This document shows positions 20,128 through 31,779 of a stretch of DNA of 64,000 bases, piece after piece. The notes beneath the pieces are model-generated. The model made no database searches. It saw nothing but the letters and a program-made list of their open reading frames with translations, and was not told the DNA's origin. How positions within the stretch are numbered: position 1 is the first letter of the stretch; every line of letters starts with the position of its first letter. Source of the stretch: Rothia aeria (GTDB lineage: Bacteria; Actinomycetota; Actinomycetes; Actinomycetales; Micrococcaceae); contig AP017895.1 of the NCBI GenBank assembly GCA_002355935.1, positions 1,798,001 to 1,862,000 of the forward strand. The letters are read 5' to 3'. Position numbers and translations under genes: made by a program.

Positions 20128-21406
20128 TTAGGTGCTGTGATCAATCTCTGGGAGTAGTTCACGGGTCACGGCGTCTCCCAGAAGCCTGCCACGTAGCGTA
20201 AGACGCACCCGCGCTTGAGGATCCGGTTCTGCGTTTGCGGTCAGAGCCTTTGGCTCAATCAGCCCCTGAGCTATCAGCCATCGCAGCGAAACCCCGAGTT
20301 CTTGAGGGTCGTGCACCGCCAGCAGCTCACGTACCGGCAGCCCCTCCCGCACCCGAATCATGAGCATAATCGTCTCAAACGCCCGGGTGGGGGCATCCAG
20401 AATCTCACGCGCAGCTGCCGGGGACTGCCCGGCCCGTACACGGTGCGCATAAGGAACAGGGTGTTTAAGGTTCCACCACCGGGTACCGTTAAGGTGCGAA
20501 TGGGCCCCGGGCCAATTCCCCACCAGTCCTGGTTACGCCAGTACGCCAAATTATGGTCACTGCGGGTCTGCGCCGATGAGGAATAATTCGACACCTCATA
20601 CCAGCTGTACCCGGCGTCGGTGAGATACTCCTCCGCGAGCAGGTACATATCGGCCATCAGGTCGTTATCTGGCATGGTGTAGTCGCCGCGCCGGATCTGT
20701 GCGGCAAGTTTGGTACCATCCTCGACAATGAGCGAGTACGCCGAGATGTGGTCGGGCCGGTACGAAATTGCGGCTTTCACGCTGCGCCGCCACTGTTCCA
20801 GTGTCTCACCGGGTGAACCATAGATCAGATCAACCGAGACCTGCAGGCCAGCTTCTTGTGCCCACGCAATAACTTTGGGAACATTCGCGGGGTGTGGGTA
20901 CGGTCAAGCACCTGCAGAACCTCAGGAACTACGGACTGCATGCCGAAGGAAACACGCGTGAATCCCCCTTCCTTGAGGGCGAACAGATCGTCACGGGTCA
21001 CCGAATCCGGGTTAGCTTCGGTGGTGATTTCAGCACCCGTTCTGATTCCAAAAACATCCGCTGCGGCCTGCAGAATACGCACCAAGTCTCGCGCGGGAAG
21101 TTTCGTGGGCGTGCCGCCGCCGAAGAACACCGTGTGCAGCGGGCGCCTTGCCACCCCGGATGCTTCAAGTGTTCGGGCGGCGAAGAGAATCTCGGCAATG
21201 GCATCGTCTGCGTAAGTGCCCAGCCCTATCCCGTCACCAAAATCTTCGGTGGCGTACGTGTTGAAATCGCAGTACCCGCACCGCACCGAACAGAACGGAA
21301 TATGCACATAGAGGCTGAAATCACGGCTCTCACAGCCCCGGGCGGAGGACGCGGGTATACGCCCATCATGAGGCGCGGGCGCGCCAGAGGGCTGTGCGGG
21401 TGCCAA
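20128..21406 (-). CDS. hemW: Radical SAM heme chaperone HemW (two frame breaks)
   Basis: Heme-binding radical SAM protein related to HemN. The N-terminal frame has the cluster motif CSVRCGYCDF, FFGGGTPTKL and ITTEANPDSV. The middle frame gives DLIYGSPGETLEQW, DHISAYSLIVEDGT and YEVSNYSSS. The C-terminal frame gives a HemN_C domain with LNGTRWWNLKHP. Breaks lie near 20887-20892 and 20505-20508, each explained by one missing G. The spacing CxxxCxYC fits HemW; a coproporphyrinogen oxidase HemN is less likely. The start is TTG at 21406 with AGGAGG 8 bases upstream. It follows lepA on the same strand by about 100 bases. Confidence 0.92.
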
Positions 21407-21514
21407 GCGGGGTGCCTCCTCACCAAGTATCGTATGAGTCTTTTTGCGGGATAGGTGCGTTTAAGTCATACGGGTAGAGCTTTACCGCGCGGGAATTCTC
21501 ACGCAGCAACAGCC

Positions 21515-23397
21515 CTACCCGTTTTCCACACTGTATCGGCTACTTTTCTTGTCTTTCTTCTCTTTCTCTTCACCCGAAGAAAGAGCGGCAATAAATGCCT
21601 CTTGCGGCACTTCAACACGGCCGACCATCTTCATGCGTTTCTTGCCTTCCTTCTGCTTTTCCAGCAGCTTGCGTTTACGCGAAATATCGCCGCCGTAGCA
21701 CTTTGAAAGCACGTCTTTGCGCATCGCACGGATATTCTCACGGGCAATAATGCGGGAGCCAATGGCAGCCTGGATAGGCACCTCAAACTGCTGGCGGGGT
21801 ATGAGTTCACGCAGCTTACCGGTCATCATCACACCGTATGAGTACGCCTTATCGCGGTGGGTGATGGCCGAGAACGCGTCCACTTTCTCGCCCTGAAGAA
21901 GGATATCGACCTTCACCAGGTCAGCTTCTTCCTCGCCGTCAAACTTCCAATCCAGCGATGCGTACCCGCGAGTACGGGACTTGAGCTGATCGAAGAAGTC
22001 AAAAACGATCTCGGCCAGCGGCAGGCGGTACCGCATCTCAACACGGTCTTCAGACAGGTAGTCCATGCCACCCATCTGCCCGCGGCGTGACTGGCACAGC
22101 TCCATAATTGCACCAATGTAATCGCTGGGGGCAATAATCGTACACGCCACCATCGGTTCACGAATGGTAGCGACCTTACCCTCAGGGAATTCGCTCGGGT
22201 TCGTCACACGCTTTGCATTACCTGCTTCGTCTACCACATCGTAAATAACGTTAGGGGCGGTCGAAATCAGGTCGAGATTGAACTCGCGTTCCAGGCGCTC
22301 CCGCACGATCTCAAGGTGCAGCAGCCCCAAGAACCCGCAGCGGAACCCGAACCCCAGTGCCGCGGAGGTTTCCGGCTCATAGATGAGCGCAGCATCGTTA
22401 AGTTTGAGCTTATCGAGAGCATCACGCAGCGCCGGGTAGTCTGAACCGTCGATGGGGAACAGGCCCGAGAACACCATCGGTTTAGGATCCTCATAGCCGC
22501 CCAGCGACTCCTCCGCCGGCTTATGGGCACTTGTGACGGTATCACCCACGCGGGACTGGCGCACGTCCTTCACACCCGTGATAAGGTACCCCACCTCCCC
22601 CACGCTCAGGCCCTTCGAGGGGATGGGCTCAGGGGAAATGACGCCGATCTCCAATAGGTCATGTTCAGCACCAGTAGACATCATCTTGATTTTCTGGCGC
22701 GGCTCCAGTCTGCCGTCTACCACACGCACATAGGTGACCACACCGCGGTATGAATCGTACACGGAGTCAAAATCATGGCGCGGGCGGGCGCGTCCGCCGT
22801 ACCCTCGGGAGCGGGAATACCCTCAACGATACGGTCCAGCAGGGCCTCCACACCCTCACCGGTCTTACCGGAGACCCGCAAAACTTCATCGGGCTCACAA
22901 CCAATAAGGTGCGCCAGTTCTTCGGCATACTTATCGGGCATCGCGGCGGGCAGATCAATTTTATTCAGGACAGGGATGATGGTGAGATCATTTTCCATCG
23001 CCAGGTACAGGTTAGCGAGGGTCTGCGCCTCAATACCCTGCGCCGCATCCACCAGAAGCAGCGCACCCTCGCACGCGGCAAGCGAGCGAGAGACCTCATA
23101 GGTGAAGTCCACATGGCCGGGCGTGTCAATCATATTCAGCGCATAGGAGGTGCCCTCCACCTCCCACGGCATGCGCACCGCCTGAGATTTAATGGTGATA
23201 CCGCGCTCGCGCTCAATGTCCATGCGGTCAAGGTACTGCGCCTTCATATCGCGCGGGGCAACCACACCGGTTGCCTGGAGCATACGGTCAGCGAGAGTGG
23301 ACTTGCCGTGATCAATATGCGCAATAATGCAAAAGTTGCGAATAATCGCGGGGTCGGTGGCCGCCGGGACGGGCGGGTTCTTCGACAGAGGAGCCAC
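21515..23397 (-). CDS. lepA: Elongation factor 4 (frame broken near 22769-22772)
   Basis: Ribosomal GTPase that back-translocates or aids initiation under stress. The N-terminal frame has G1 [14 protein letters not shown]2-G3 ERGITIKSQ and [10 protein letters not shown], and G4 NKIDLPAA. After a lost T in a T run the second frame continues with [16 protein letters not shown] and the LepA-specific [26 protein letters not shown] and a C-terminal domain ending in a Lys-rich tail. The start is GTG at 23397, 8 bases after AAAGGA; the longer frame upstream has no family similarity. The adjacent hemW/lepA order is common in actinobacteria. Confidence 0.95.
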
Positions 23398-23557
23398 TCG
23401 CTTCAATCCTTTCAAGGGTGTTCGCCACAGATAATAGGCATAGCCATCTAACATTTTCCCATGTTTAGAGCGGATGCGCGAACCAACGCCGGGTGGGAGG
23501 CGTCCCACCACCCACGCAGCAGTTCCGCGCAGCTGCCCGCACCGGCCGGTGGCTGTG

Positions 23558-24429
23558 CTACTGCGGCTGCGAGCAGGTATTAACCAGCTTCCCAATCCCC
23601 TCAATACGGGTTACCAAAGTTTGCCCCGGCTTCAGCCACCGACGCGGGTGATACGACAGCCCCACACCCGCCGGAGTTCCGGTGAGAATCACATCGCCCG
23701 GCTCAAGGGTCATAAACGTTGACAGGTAAGAGAGCAGCTGCGCCGGGGTGAACACCATATCGGCGGTGGTGCCGCTCTGGCGGATTTCCCCATCCACCTC
23801 ACAGCTCATGGCCAGACCAGCCGCAGGATCCACCTCATCCGGGGTGACGATGACCGGGCCGAAAGGGGTCATCCTATCCCAGTTCTTCCCCTGAAACCAC
23901 TGGCTGGTGCGGCCCTGCCAGTCCCGTACCGAGACGTCGTTCGTGACCGTATACCCCAGAAGCCCCTCCAGCGCTTGCTCTTCACTCACACCGCTCATGC
24001 TCTGACCCACCACCAGCCCAAGCTCAACTTCCCAGTCGATTTGGTGCTCTGGGCGGGCATACGAATCTCATCACGCGGGCCGATTAAAGCGTTAGCGTAT
24101 TTAGCGAAAATCGCGGGATACTCCGGGAGCTCAAACCCCATCTCAGCGGCGTGGTCCCGGTAGTTCAGCCCCGCGCAGATAACTTTACCGGGGCGGTCAA
24201 TCGGTTGCACAAAATTCAGCGATTCCCACAGCTGCATCCCGTGCCCGAGCGTAGTCGCCCCATTTTCACGCATAATAGCGAGCGCATTCTTGGGGTCCCC
24301 GAAATTCAGCCGGTAGCGCCCATAAAACTGCAGCAGCGGTCCGAGCTTGGCGGGGAACTCATACACGGTCTGCTCATGCAGGCAGACGGCGCGGGTGCCT
24401 TTCTGGTCTTTAATCTGTGCCCAGCGCAT
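23558..24429 (-). CDS. FAA-hydrolase family protein (frame broken near 24051-24053)
   Basis: Fumarylacetoacetate-hydrolase/2-hydroxyhepta-2,4-diene-1,7-dioate isomerase family; cytoplasmic metal-dependent enzyme acting on a diketo acid or oxaloacetate-like substrate. Seen: [17 protein letters not shown], a metal-ligand region after one restored C ([17 protein letters not shown]), [14 protein letters not shown], and [12 protein letters not shown]. The Glu pair of the ExE motif lies exactly at the break. The start codon lies inside the end of the SRAP gene (20-base overlap), so the two are translated as one operon. Exact substrate unknown. Confidence 0.85.
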
Positions 24430-25438
24430 GGGTTCCTTCCGGGTTGGTGGTATGTTCAGCGTATGTATCGGAGTCTAGCAGGGTGAGCAGGTTCGTATCA
24501 GGTTCCAGTACGCTCTTATCGTTATTTTTAATGTTCCCGATACGGCTGCTAACCTGCCGTACACGCCATTGGGCTGCCTGAGGGTAGGCGGCGTGCTGAA
24601 GCTGTTCCAGAGCAGTACGAGCATCGTGCAGGTCGCTCACGCCCATTGTAGGCATGCGACTATCTTCTGGGGTGCCGGCTACACGCCCCGACCCCAACCA
24701 TACGTCAAGGGTGCTCGGTTGTCCGTTGACAGCAGCAGGGTTGAGCGGCAGCGGCATTCGCTCGTGAATGTGCCCAAGTTCCCGTAAAAGCGGTGAGCCG
24801 TCTTGCCTGGTGTAAGAGCGCGGTGAAGCCATCGTGAGGATTGTGAACGTCAAAAGCCACTGGCCGGTTTGCGGCTCATACCCTCCACCGGTTAGCGCTT
24901 TTGCTGATACCGGGTTTATCTTATGCCAGGCGTACAGCCCCGCCAGGTACAGGTACTGACCGGGCGGACCGATACGCTGCGGTATTTTATGTTCTTTAAC
25001 AGTGCCTCGGGCCGTGACGGTGCTGCCTTGTACACCCCATTCGTAGTAGCCGCTGGTGGGTATTGCACAGTGCCCGGTGACGGCAGGACGGGCATAGCTT
25101 GTTTTCTCAAAAAGGGTTTCACTGCGGGCGTTGAAGGTAAGGGAGGGAGGTTTAGGGTCTTCGTCCCAGGGGTGCCAGTCGGGAATCAGGCCCCACCGGG
25201 CACGGTATATTTCCCGGTAGGTTCCGCCTGTGTCTAGGGTGGATGCCCCCAGCCGGTGCACGCCGGGGCGGCGCGGAGCATCTAGCAGCTGCCCCTGAGC
25301 GGTACGGGGTACACGGCGGTTCAGCAGGATTGGGACCTGCTGGGTGGGCGCAATATTCCACGAGGTAAAAGGCTCCGTGAGCTGCACCCCACCCAGGGAG
25401 GTGCCGTAGTGCGCCTCAAGCCCGTACCGGCCGCACAT
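24410..25438 (-). CDS. SRAP/HMCES-type abasic-site protein
   Basis: SOS-response-associated peptidase family (YedK/HMCES), which crosslinks to abasic sites in single-stranded DNA. The catalytic Cys2 follows Met1 in MCGRYG. Family segments in order are WNIAPTQQVPI, RWGLIPDW, FNARSETL, GYYEWG and HERMPLPL, with the conserved Asn, Glu and His present. At 342 residues it is longer than YedK (about 220), with insertions and a C-terminal extension after residue 280. Its ATG shares one base with the upstream ligase stop (TAATG), so translation is coupled. Why a repair protein is paired with a lipoate ligase and an FAA hydrolase is unclear. Confidence 0.92.
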   Translation of the reverse strand: MCGRYGLEAHYGTSLGGVQLTEPFTSWNIAPTQQVPILLNRRVPRTAQGQLLDAPRRPGVHRLGASTLDTGGTYREIYRARWGLIPDWHPWDEDPKPPSLTFNARSETLFEKTSYARPAVTGHCAIPTSGYYEWGVQGSTVTARGTVKEHKIPQRIGPPGQYLYLAGLYAWHKINPVSAKALTGGGYEPQTGQWLLTFTILTMASPRSYTRQDGSPLLRELGHIHERMPLPLNPAAVNGQPSTLDVWLGSGRVAGTPEDSRMPTMGVSDLHDARTALEQLQHAAYPQAAQWRVRQVSSRIGNIKNNDKSVLEPDTNLLTLLDSDTYAEHTTNPEGTHALGTD

Positions 25439-26136
25439 TAACGGAACCCGTTCTGCGCGTATACGTCAAGGATGGCGTCTTCCAAATCCTCCATAAGCAG
25501 TGCCGGATTGGCCTCTTGTGCGGCGCCGATGGTTGCCGGATCAAGCGGTAGCCCCAGTGCTGCATAGACACGCTCGGTGACAGACCGCAGTGGAGCCGAG
25601 TCGGTGACCACGATGCCTGTGCTAAACCACCAGGCGCCAGAGACAACGCGCTGGGCGGTGCCAACCAGTTTTATGCGTTCTCCGGAACGTTCGCCTCCTA
25701 ACCGGGCGTGCACCGAAAATTCACCGGGGCAGTATTCTCCGGGTATCTCCCCCACGGCTGCGTCCACACCAACATCCTGTAACGCCCGGGCGAAAAGCTC
25801 GCCGAAAAGTTTGTAGCGTAGGTTGCTGCCGGTTTTCGCATCGTCAGCTGGCTGAAAATGGTCGATGACCAGGCACCCCGGGTGGTAGGCTGCCGCATGC
25901 CCACCAACTTTGCGGACAAGCACGTTAAAACCCATGTTTTTGCAGGCGGTAACGGCTTGGGCAAAGCCGGGGTTGAGTTCGTCACGGCGTCCAAAGGCAA
26001 CGGTGGCTTCGGGCTGGTAGATGCGCAAAGTGGCGTTTCGGCGCCGGTGCGCAACCTCGCGCAGAATTGTGAGTGTCTCGTCGTAACGGGCAATGATTCC
26101 ACCGGCTGTTTCACCGGTTTCGCGTAGGATATCCAC
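25438..26136 (-). CDS. Lipoate/biotin ligase-family protein
   Basis: Biotin/lipoate A/B ligase fold, 232 residues. Visible motifs are RIYQPEATVAFGRRDE, LVRKVGGHAAAYHPGCLVIDHF (variant of RRxSGGGAVYH), and GTAQRVVSGAWWFSTGIVV, in which an Lys-bearing segment IKLVGTAQ corresponds to the active-site Lys. It could transfer lipoyl or octanoyl groups to carrier proteins. The replaced RRxSGG motif leaves activity uncertain. First gene of an overlapping set with the SRAP and FAA-hydrolase genes. Confidence 0.82.
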   Translation of the reverse strand: MDILRETGETAGGIIARYDETLTILREVAHRRRNATLRIYQPEATVAFGRRDELNPGFAQAVTACKNMGFNVLVRKVGGHAAAYHPGCLVIDHFQPADDAKTGSNLRYKLFGELFARALQDVGVDAAVGEIPGEYCPGEFSVHARLGGERSGERIKLVGTAQRVVSGAWWFSTGIVVTDSAPLRSVTERVYAALGLPLDPATIGAAQEANPALLMEDLEDAILDVYAQNGFR

Positions 26137-26448
26137 GGGTTCAAGTGTACCCGTATTCGCTACAGGTAACGGTTCTGTTCAAAGAACCAGTGGGTTTATT
26201 GTGTCTCTTTATGGTCAGCTATAAGGCTCGTGGCGGGTGAACCTTGCCCGCCGGGTAACTCCGTGTGGGTTTTAGTGACATAATGTCAGACACACTAGTG
26301 GTTTAACTACCCCTTTCTCCCTTGACCTGCCAGGGGTATGCTTATAGAAAACAGGAAAAACAGTATCGTAAATTCCCACATAAAACCACCTAAACACATG
26401 CATCGAACCGCGTAAACTATAGACCACACTGGTCCGAAGGAGAACGCC
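26137..26448. other. Divergent intergenic region before the DASS transporter
   Basis: About 310 bases between divergent genes. It contains a GGCGGG / CCCGCC hairpin (26231-26252), a near-palindromic GTGGTTTAACTAC (26298-26310) also present at 48851, and GACCAcacTGGTC shortly before the transporter gene's AAGGAG. Nothing coding is visible. Confidence 0.4.
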
Positions 26449-27967
26449 ATGAGCCAGAAACCGGAGGATTCGCCCAAAGAATCCACAGCTGCACCAGATA
26501 CAGCAACGGGAGCCTCCGCACCCCCGCCGCCTCACACGACGGGTGCGTCACAAGAACGCACCATTCTTGCACTAAAAGTTGCGGCCATCGTCATCGTCAC
26601 CTTAGCTATTTGGTTTATTCCCGCCCCGCCCGGGGTAGACCCGCGCGGTATGCACATGGCCGCTATTTTGTTGGCACCATCCTGGGTCTCATCCTCCAGC
26701 CGCTGCCCACCCCATCCATAGCGCTCACTGGTTTAGCCATAGCCATGATTACCGGCACGATGACAGCTAAAAAAGAGGCGCTCGCCGGGTTTGGCAACTC
26801 CGCCATATGGATTATTGTTGCGGCATTTTTTATCGCCGACGGGTTCCTTATCACCGGTTTAGGCAAACGCATCGCTCTTCTTTTTGTGTCTCTTCTGGGT
26901 AAGTCTTCTTTGGGGCTCTCCTACGGTATGGCTATTACCGATTTGGTGCTTGCCCCAGCCACCCCATCCAATACGGCCCGCGCAGGCGGGGTCATCTACC
27001 CCATCATTAAATCCCTTGCTGAGGTGAATGGCTCCACCAATGAGAGCACGGAATCGCGCCGGAAACTTGGTTCTTTCCTGCTCATGACAGAGGCCCAGGT
27101 TAACACGATCACTTCAGCAATGTTTCTTACCGCCATGGCTGGCAACCCGCTCGCCGTGAAATTCGCGCAAGATAAAGGCGTGCACCTGGACTGGGGAACA
27201 TGGGCGTTGGCTGCTATCGTCCCCGGTCTAGCCGCCCTCATCGTGCTACCGTGGGTGATGTCAAAAATCTACCCTCCCACCATTAAGAAAACCCCCGATG
27301 CCCCGCACACGCCCGTGAAGAGCTTAAAAACATTGGGCCGATGACCCGACCCGAGTGGATTATGCTCGGCACCTTTATAGTGCTGCTTATCCTGTGGATC
27401 GGAGGCTCCAGCCTGGGGGTGGATGCTACGGCGGCCGCATTTTTGGGTATCGCTATTCTGCTTGTTACCAAGGTACTTACCTGGAAAGATATGGCGGCTA
27501 ACTCAAGCGCCTGGTCCACGCTTATCTTCTTCGCCGTGCTGGTAGGCATGGCCGATCACCTCAAAACCCTCAAAGTGGTTGAATGGATCGGCGCATCCGT
27601 CGCCAGCAGTGTGGGTGGAATGGCGTGGCCTTTAGCGTTTGGTGTCCTGGCGCTCGTATACTTCTACATCCACTATTTCTTCGCATCCAATACCGCGCAG
27701 ATTGTGGCGCTTTATGCGGTCTTTCTCGGTGCAGCTATCGCAGCAGGTACCCCGCCCATGTTTGCGGCACTATTCTTAGGTTTCGCCGGTAACCTGATTG
27801 GCGGCATCACCCACTACGCTTCCGGGCCTGCCGGGGTGTACTTCGGGTCCGGGTACATTAAGACCGGCGAATGGTTCAAGCTGGGCTTTATTGCCTCAGT
27901 TGTGAACATTATTATCTGGGGGCTCATCGGTACTGTCTGGATGTTCTCCCTCGGGTACGGGCGGTAA
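26449..27967 (+). CDS. DASS-family anion/dicarboxylate transporter (two frame breaks)
   Basis: Sodium- or anion-coupled transporter of the divalent anion:Na+ symporter family (CitT/SdcS-like), for citrate, malate or 2-oxoglutarate. The polar Pro-rich N-terminus (about 35 residues) is followed by many helices. The paired substrate motifs are both present: TPSNTARAGGVIYP and ASNTAQIVALY. The frame breaks near 26666-26669 (lost T in ATTTT) and 27309-27314 (lost G), and the three parts join to about 505 residues. GAAGGAG lies 6 bases before the ATG. The substrate is not readable from sequence. Confidence 0.87.
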
Positions 27968-27995
27968 GAGCCTACTCCCCCATCGCGCAACTGTA

Positions 27996-28019
27996 GCGGG
28001 CACCTTCAAAGGTGCCCGC
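27996..28019. terminator. Bidirectional terminator
   Basis: Arms GCGGGCACCTT / AAGGTGCCCGC between the convergent transporter and zeta-like genes. Confidence 0.75.
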
Positions 28020-28044
28020 CACAACAGTCTTTAAAGCCCAGACC

Positions 28045-29142
28045 CTACTTGCCAGCAGCCGCTTTCTGAGCTTCCTCAGCCTCAGCGTAGTTCTCAAAAC
28101 ATAGTCAATATACGCCGTGTCAACGGGCTTAGCGCCCAGGGCGTCAAGCCCCTGCGTCAAAGCCTGTTCGTATTCCCGCTCATAGCGTGCCTCGCACCGT
28201 TCAACCGCCTGTTCTTTCTCAATGGTTAGCCGTACAGCATTAATGCTGTACCCGTTACGGCTCAGATAGTCAACAAGCTGCTGCGCCACAAACCCCGGGG
28301 TGAACGTTGCCTCCAGGATCAGGTTCATCCCCTCATCCGCGAACGTGCTCAGAAGAATACTTCCCAGTTTCGCTGAATCTTCACGGGCGATCGTCGCAAT
28401 ATCCATGGGGAACAGCTTATTCCCCTGCTTCTCAAATTCACGTGCAGGCTCAGGTTTTAGAGCCTCATACCAGCCTTCGGCAAGGTACTGCCGCAAGAAC
28501 GCTCGGTCAAGAAGCTCGGGGTCAATCACTATATAGTCTTCGTTCCACCCCTCAATAGTGTTCGCAATATACTCGCTTTTACCCGACCCGGGGCGCCCAC
28601 CACCACATGCGCTTGCCGCTGCGCACCGGCGGTGGAGAACATCTTGCGGTAAATCGCCGTGACGTGCCCGAAAAGCTCTCGTTCCTGCTCCCACTCTTCA
28701 ATCAAATCAGCAGGCAGCGGTAGACCTCGCGCGGCGAGCGCCTGCAGATCGGTGGGGTCAATGAGGTTCTTATAGAACGCCATCACCAGCTCGTCGTAGC
28801 TGCCGGGCATAAAGAACCGGAACTCGTGGTAGGGGTTCCACTGGGCGTGTACGTTGTAGTCCCAGCGGGTCAGCTCGTCGGCCAGCTGTTCGTTGGTCAG
28901 GGCGCCAATAGCGTAACGGGTGCAGATCTCCTCGGGGCCAGCACCCGAAAAACCAGGTTTCACAGGTCGCACACCCGGCAGCGCCTGCATATTGGTGTTC
29001 AGTTCTTCTTCGCTAAACCCGGCGCTCTCATTCGCCTCCTGCGGAGACATACCCGACTCTATCTTGTTTTTGAGGACGCGGCGGGAGTCCAGCTGTTGCA
29101 GATTTTGCCGGTACATGGCAATTTTTGGGGGTCGAGAGCCAC
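28045..29142 (-). CDS. Zeta-toxin-domain protein (two or three frame breaks)
   Basis: Contains a P-loop kinase of the zeta-toxin type, which in known systems phosphorylates UDP-N-acetylglucosamine. The Walker A GRPGSGKSEY is restored by one G near 28596-28598. It is followed by DYIVIDPELLDRAFLRQYL, a catalytic-type Asp/Arg region, and ILEATFTPGFVAQQL. A second break near 28096-28099 hides the end DYVFENYAEAEEAQKAAAGK before a stop at 28045. About 165 residues precede the kinase and I do not recognise them; they are helical and acidic. A GTG at 29142 with AAAGGAG is a better start than the ATG at 29116, if one A is missing near 29121-29126. No epsilon-type antitoxin gene is adjacent. Confidence 0.75.
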
Positions 29143-29243
29143 CGTCGGCGCTCCTTTCAGGGTCAAAAAATATCGGCGAAGGTGCGTTTGCCGTGGCCGG
29201 CGCCGCACCCGTTGTTAAAGCATAACCGAGGCTCCGAAGTATT

Positions 29244-29264
29244 ACCTACACGCCCGGTGTAGGT
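29244..29264. promoter_or_regulatory. Palindrome, possible operator
   Basis: ACCTACAC-GCCCG-GTGTAGGT, perfect 8-bp arms, lies between the divergent zeta-like and beta-glucosidase genes. The regulator is unknown. Confidence 0.4.
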
Positions 29265-29289
29265 GGTCACGAAATCACACCTGGGGTAG

Positions 29290-30855
<1,566 letters not shown>

Positions 30856-30876
30856 GGCACCCAACAATACACAGAA

Positions 30877-30944
30877 AATCCCGCATATTTACTCATTAGT
30901 CAGGGCTCTTATATTGCCTTCACATTGATTAAGTATGCGGGATT
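30877..30944. terminator. Inverted repeat after the glucosidase gene
   Basis: Perfect arms AATCCCGCATA (30877-30887) and TATGCGGGATT (30934-30944) with a 46-base loop, between convergent genes. It may be a terminator or a structured RNA 3' end. Confidence 0.45.
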
Positions 30945-30961
30945 GTGCGCTTATGGGGTGG

Positions 30962-31675
30962 TTATGCCTCGACGGAGGCAACGATAATGAACGCACCGGC
31001 AATCACGGCACCGGGATGCAGGTTTTGCGCCGTCTCCGCGGGAAGAGCAATAGCCATCGGCACTACTGATTCTCCCAGAACATACCAGAATTCCCGCCCG
31101 GTCAGCTCATTGGTGCGCAGCTGCGCGCTTTGAACAACCGCCGCGAACATTGCTACCGAGCTTGCCTCATCCCCCGTGGCATCTCCGCTGTGCAGCGCCA
31201 GAAGCCACGGTGATTTCAGATGTTTCGCGTCTAGGGTAAGGCCATCATGCTCGGACTGGGCCTGCTGATACTCATCCTCCGAAGCGTAGACCACAACCTC
31301 AGCGCCAAGAGCGGCGGGTCGTACCGTCACCTTATTCGGCTCGGTCAGGGTAAGGGCCGTGGGGTTATCCACATACGCGAGGAAGCGGCCTTCACGGTCT
31401 CCGCCCTCCAGAAGGTCAAAGTGCGCCAGGTTATGCGAGACACGGTACCCCTGCGCCGGGTAAGCGTGTGGGCTCTCTAGGTTCGCATCAGTGTATTCCG
31501 TGCCGTCTTCCGCCCTGCCAAAAGCCACCTTCGCGCCGGACGGGTCGGTGTACACGCCCCAGGATGCGCCAGCGGGGTTATCAATCACAGGAACATTTCG
31601 TCCCGCTAGGCGTTCACGGGTCTCAGTGACGCTCTCATCAATGCCGATCGCGTGCAAATCTGGTTCTGTGCTCAT
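30962..31675 (-). CDS. Uncharacterised protein, possibly VOC-like
   Basis: A 237-residue soluble acidic protein that I do not recognise. No signal peptide or membrane helix. The segment SWGVYTDPSGAKVAFGRAEDG resembles the metal-side strand of glyoxalase/VOC domains, but the usual paired His/Glu ligands are not clear. Residues 150-235 (LALHSGDATGDEASSVAM and FWYVLGESVVPMAIALP) look like a second beta-rich unit. The frame is intact and codon use matches neighbours. It is separated by about 100 bases from the GNAT gene. Confidence 0.55.
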   Translation of the reverse strand: MSTEPDLHAIGIDESVTETRERLAGRNVPVIDNPAGASWGVYTDPSGAKVAFGRAEDGTEYTDANLESPHAYPAQGYRVSHNLAHFDLLEGGDREGRFLAYVDNPTALTLTEPNKVTVRPAALGAEVVVYASEDEYQQAQSEHDGLTLDAKHLKSPWLLALHSGDATGDEASSVAMFAAVVQSAQLRTNELTGREFWYVLGESVVPMAIALPAETAQNLHPGAVIAGAFIIVASVEA

Positions 31676-31779
31676 CTGTTTTCCCCTTCTAGTAGCGGGT
31701 TTTTGTGAAAAGTTCCTTGGGCAGCCTCAGCCCATCCGCACCATATAACGCGTGCGCCTAATAAGTATTTCCGTCTCGT

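Noticed and set aside
22750-23451. Plus-strand 233-residue frame opposite lepA
   Set aside because: It is antisense to a clear GTPase domain and has no family match.
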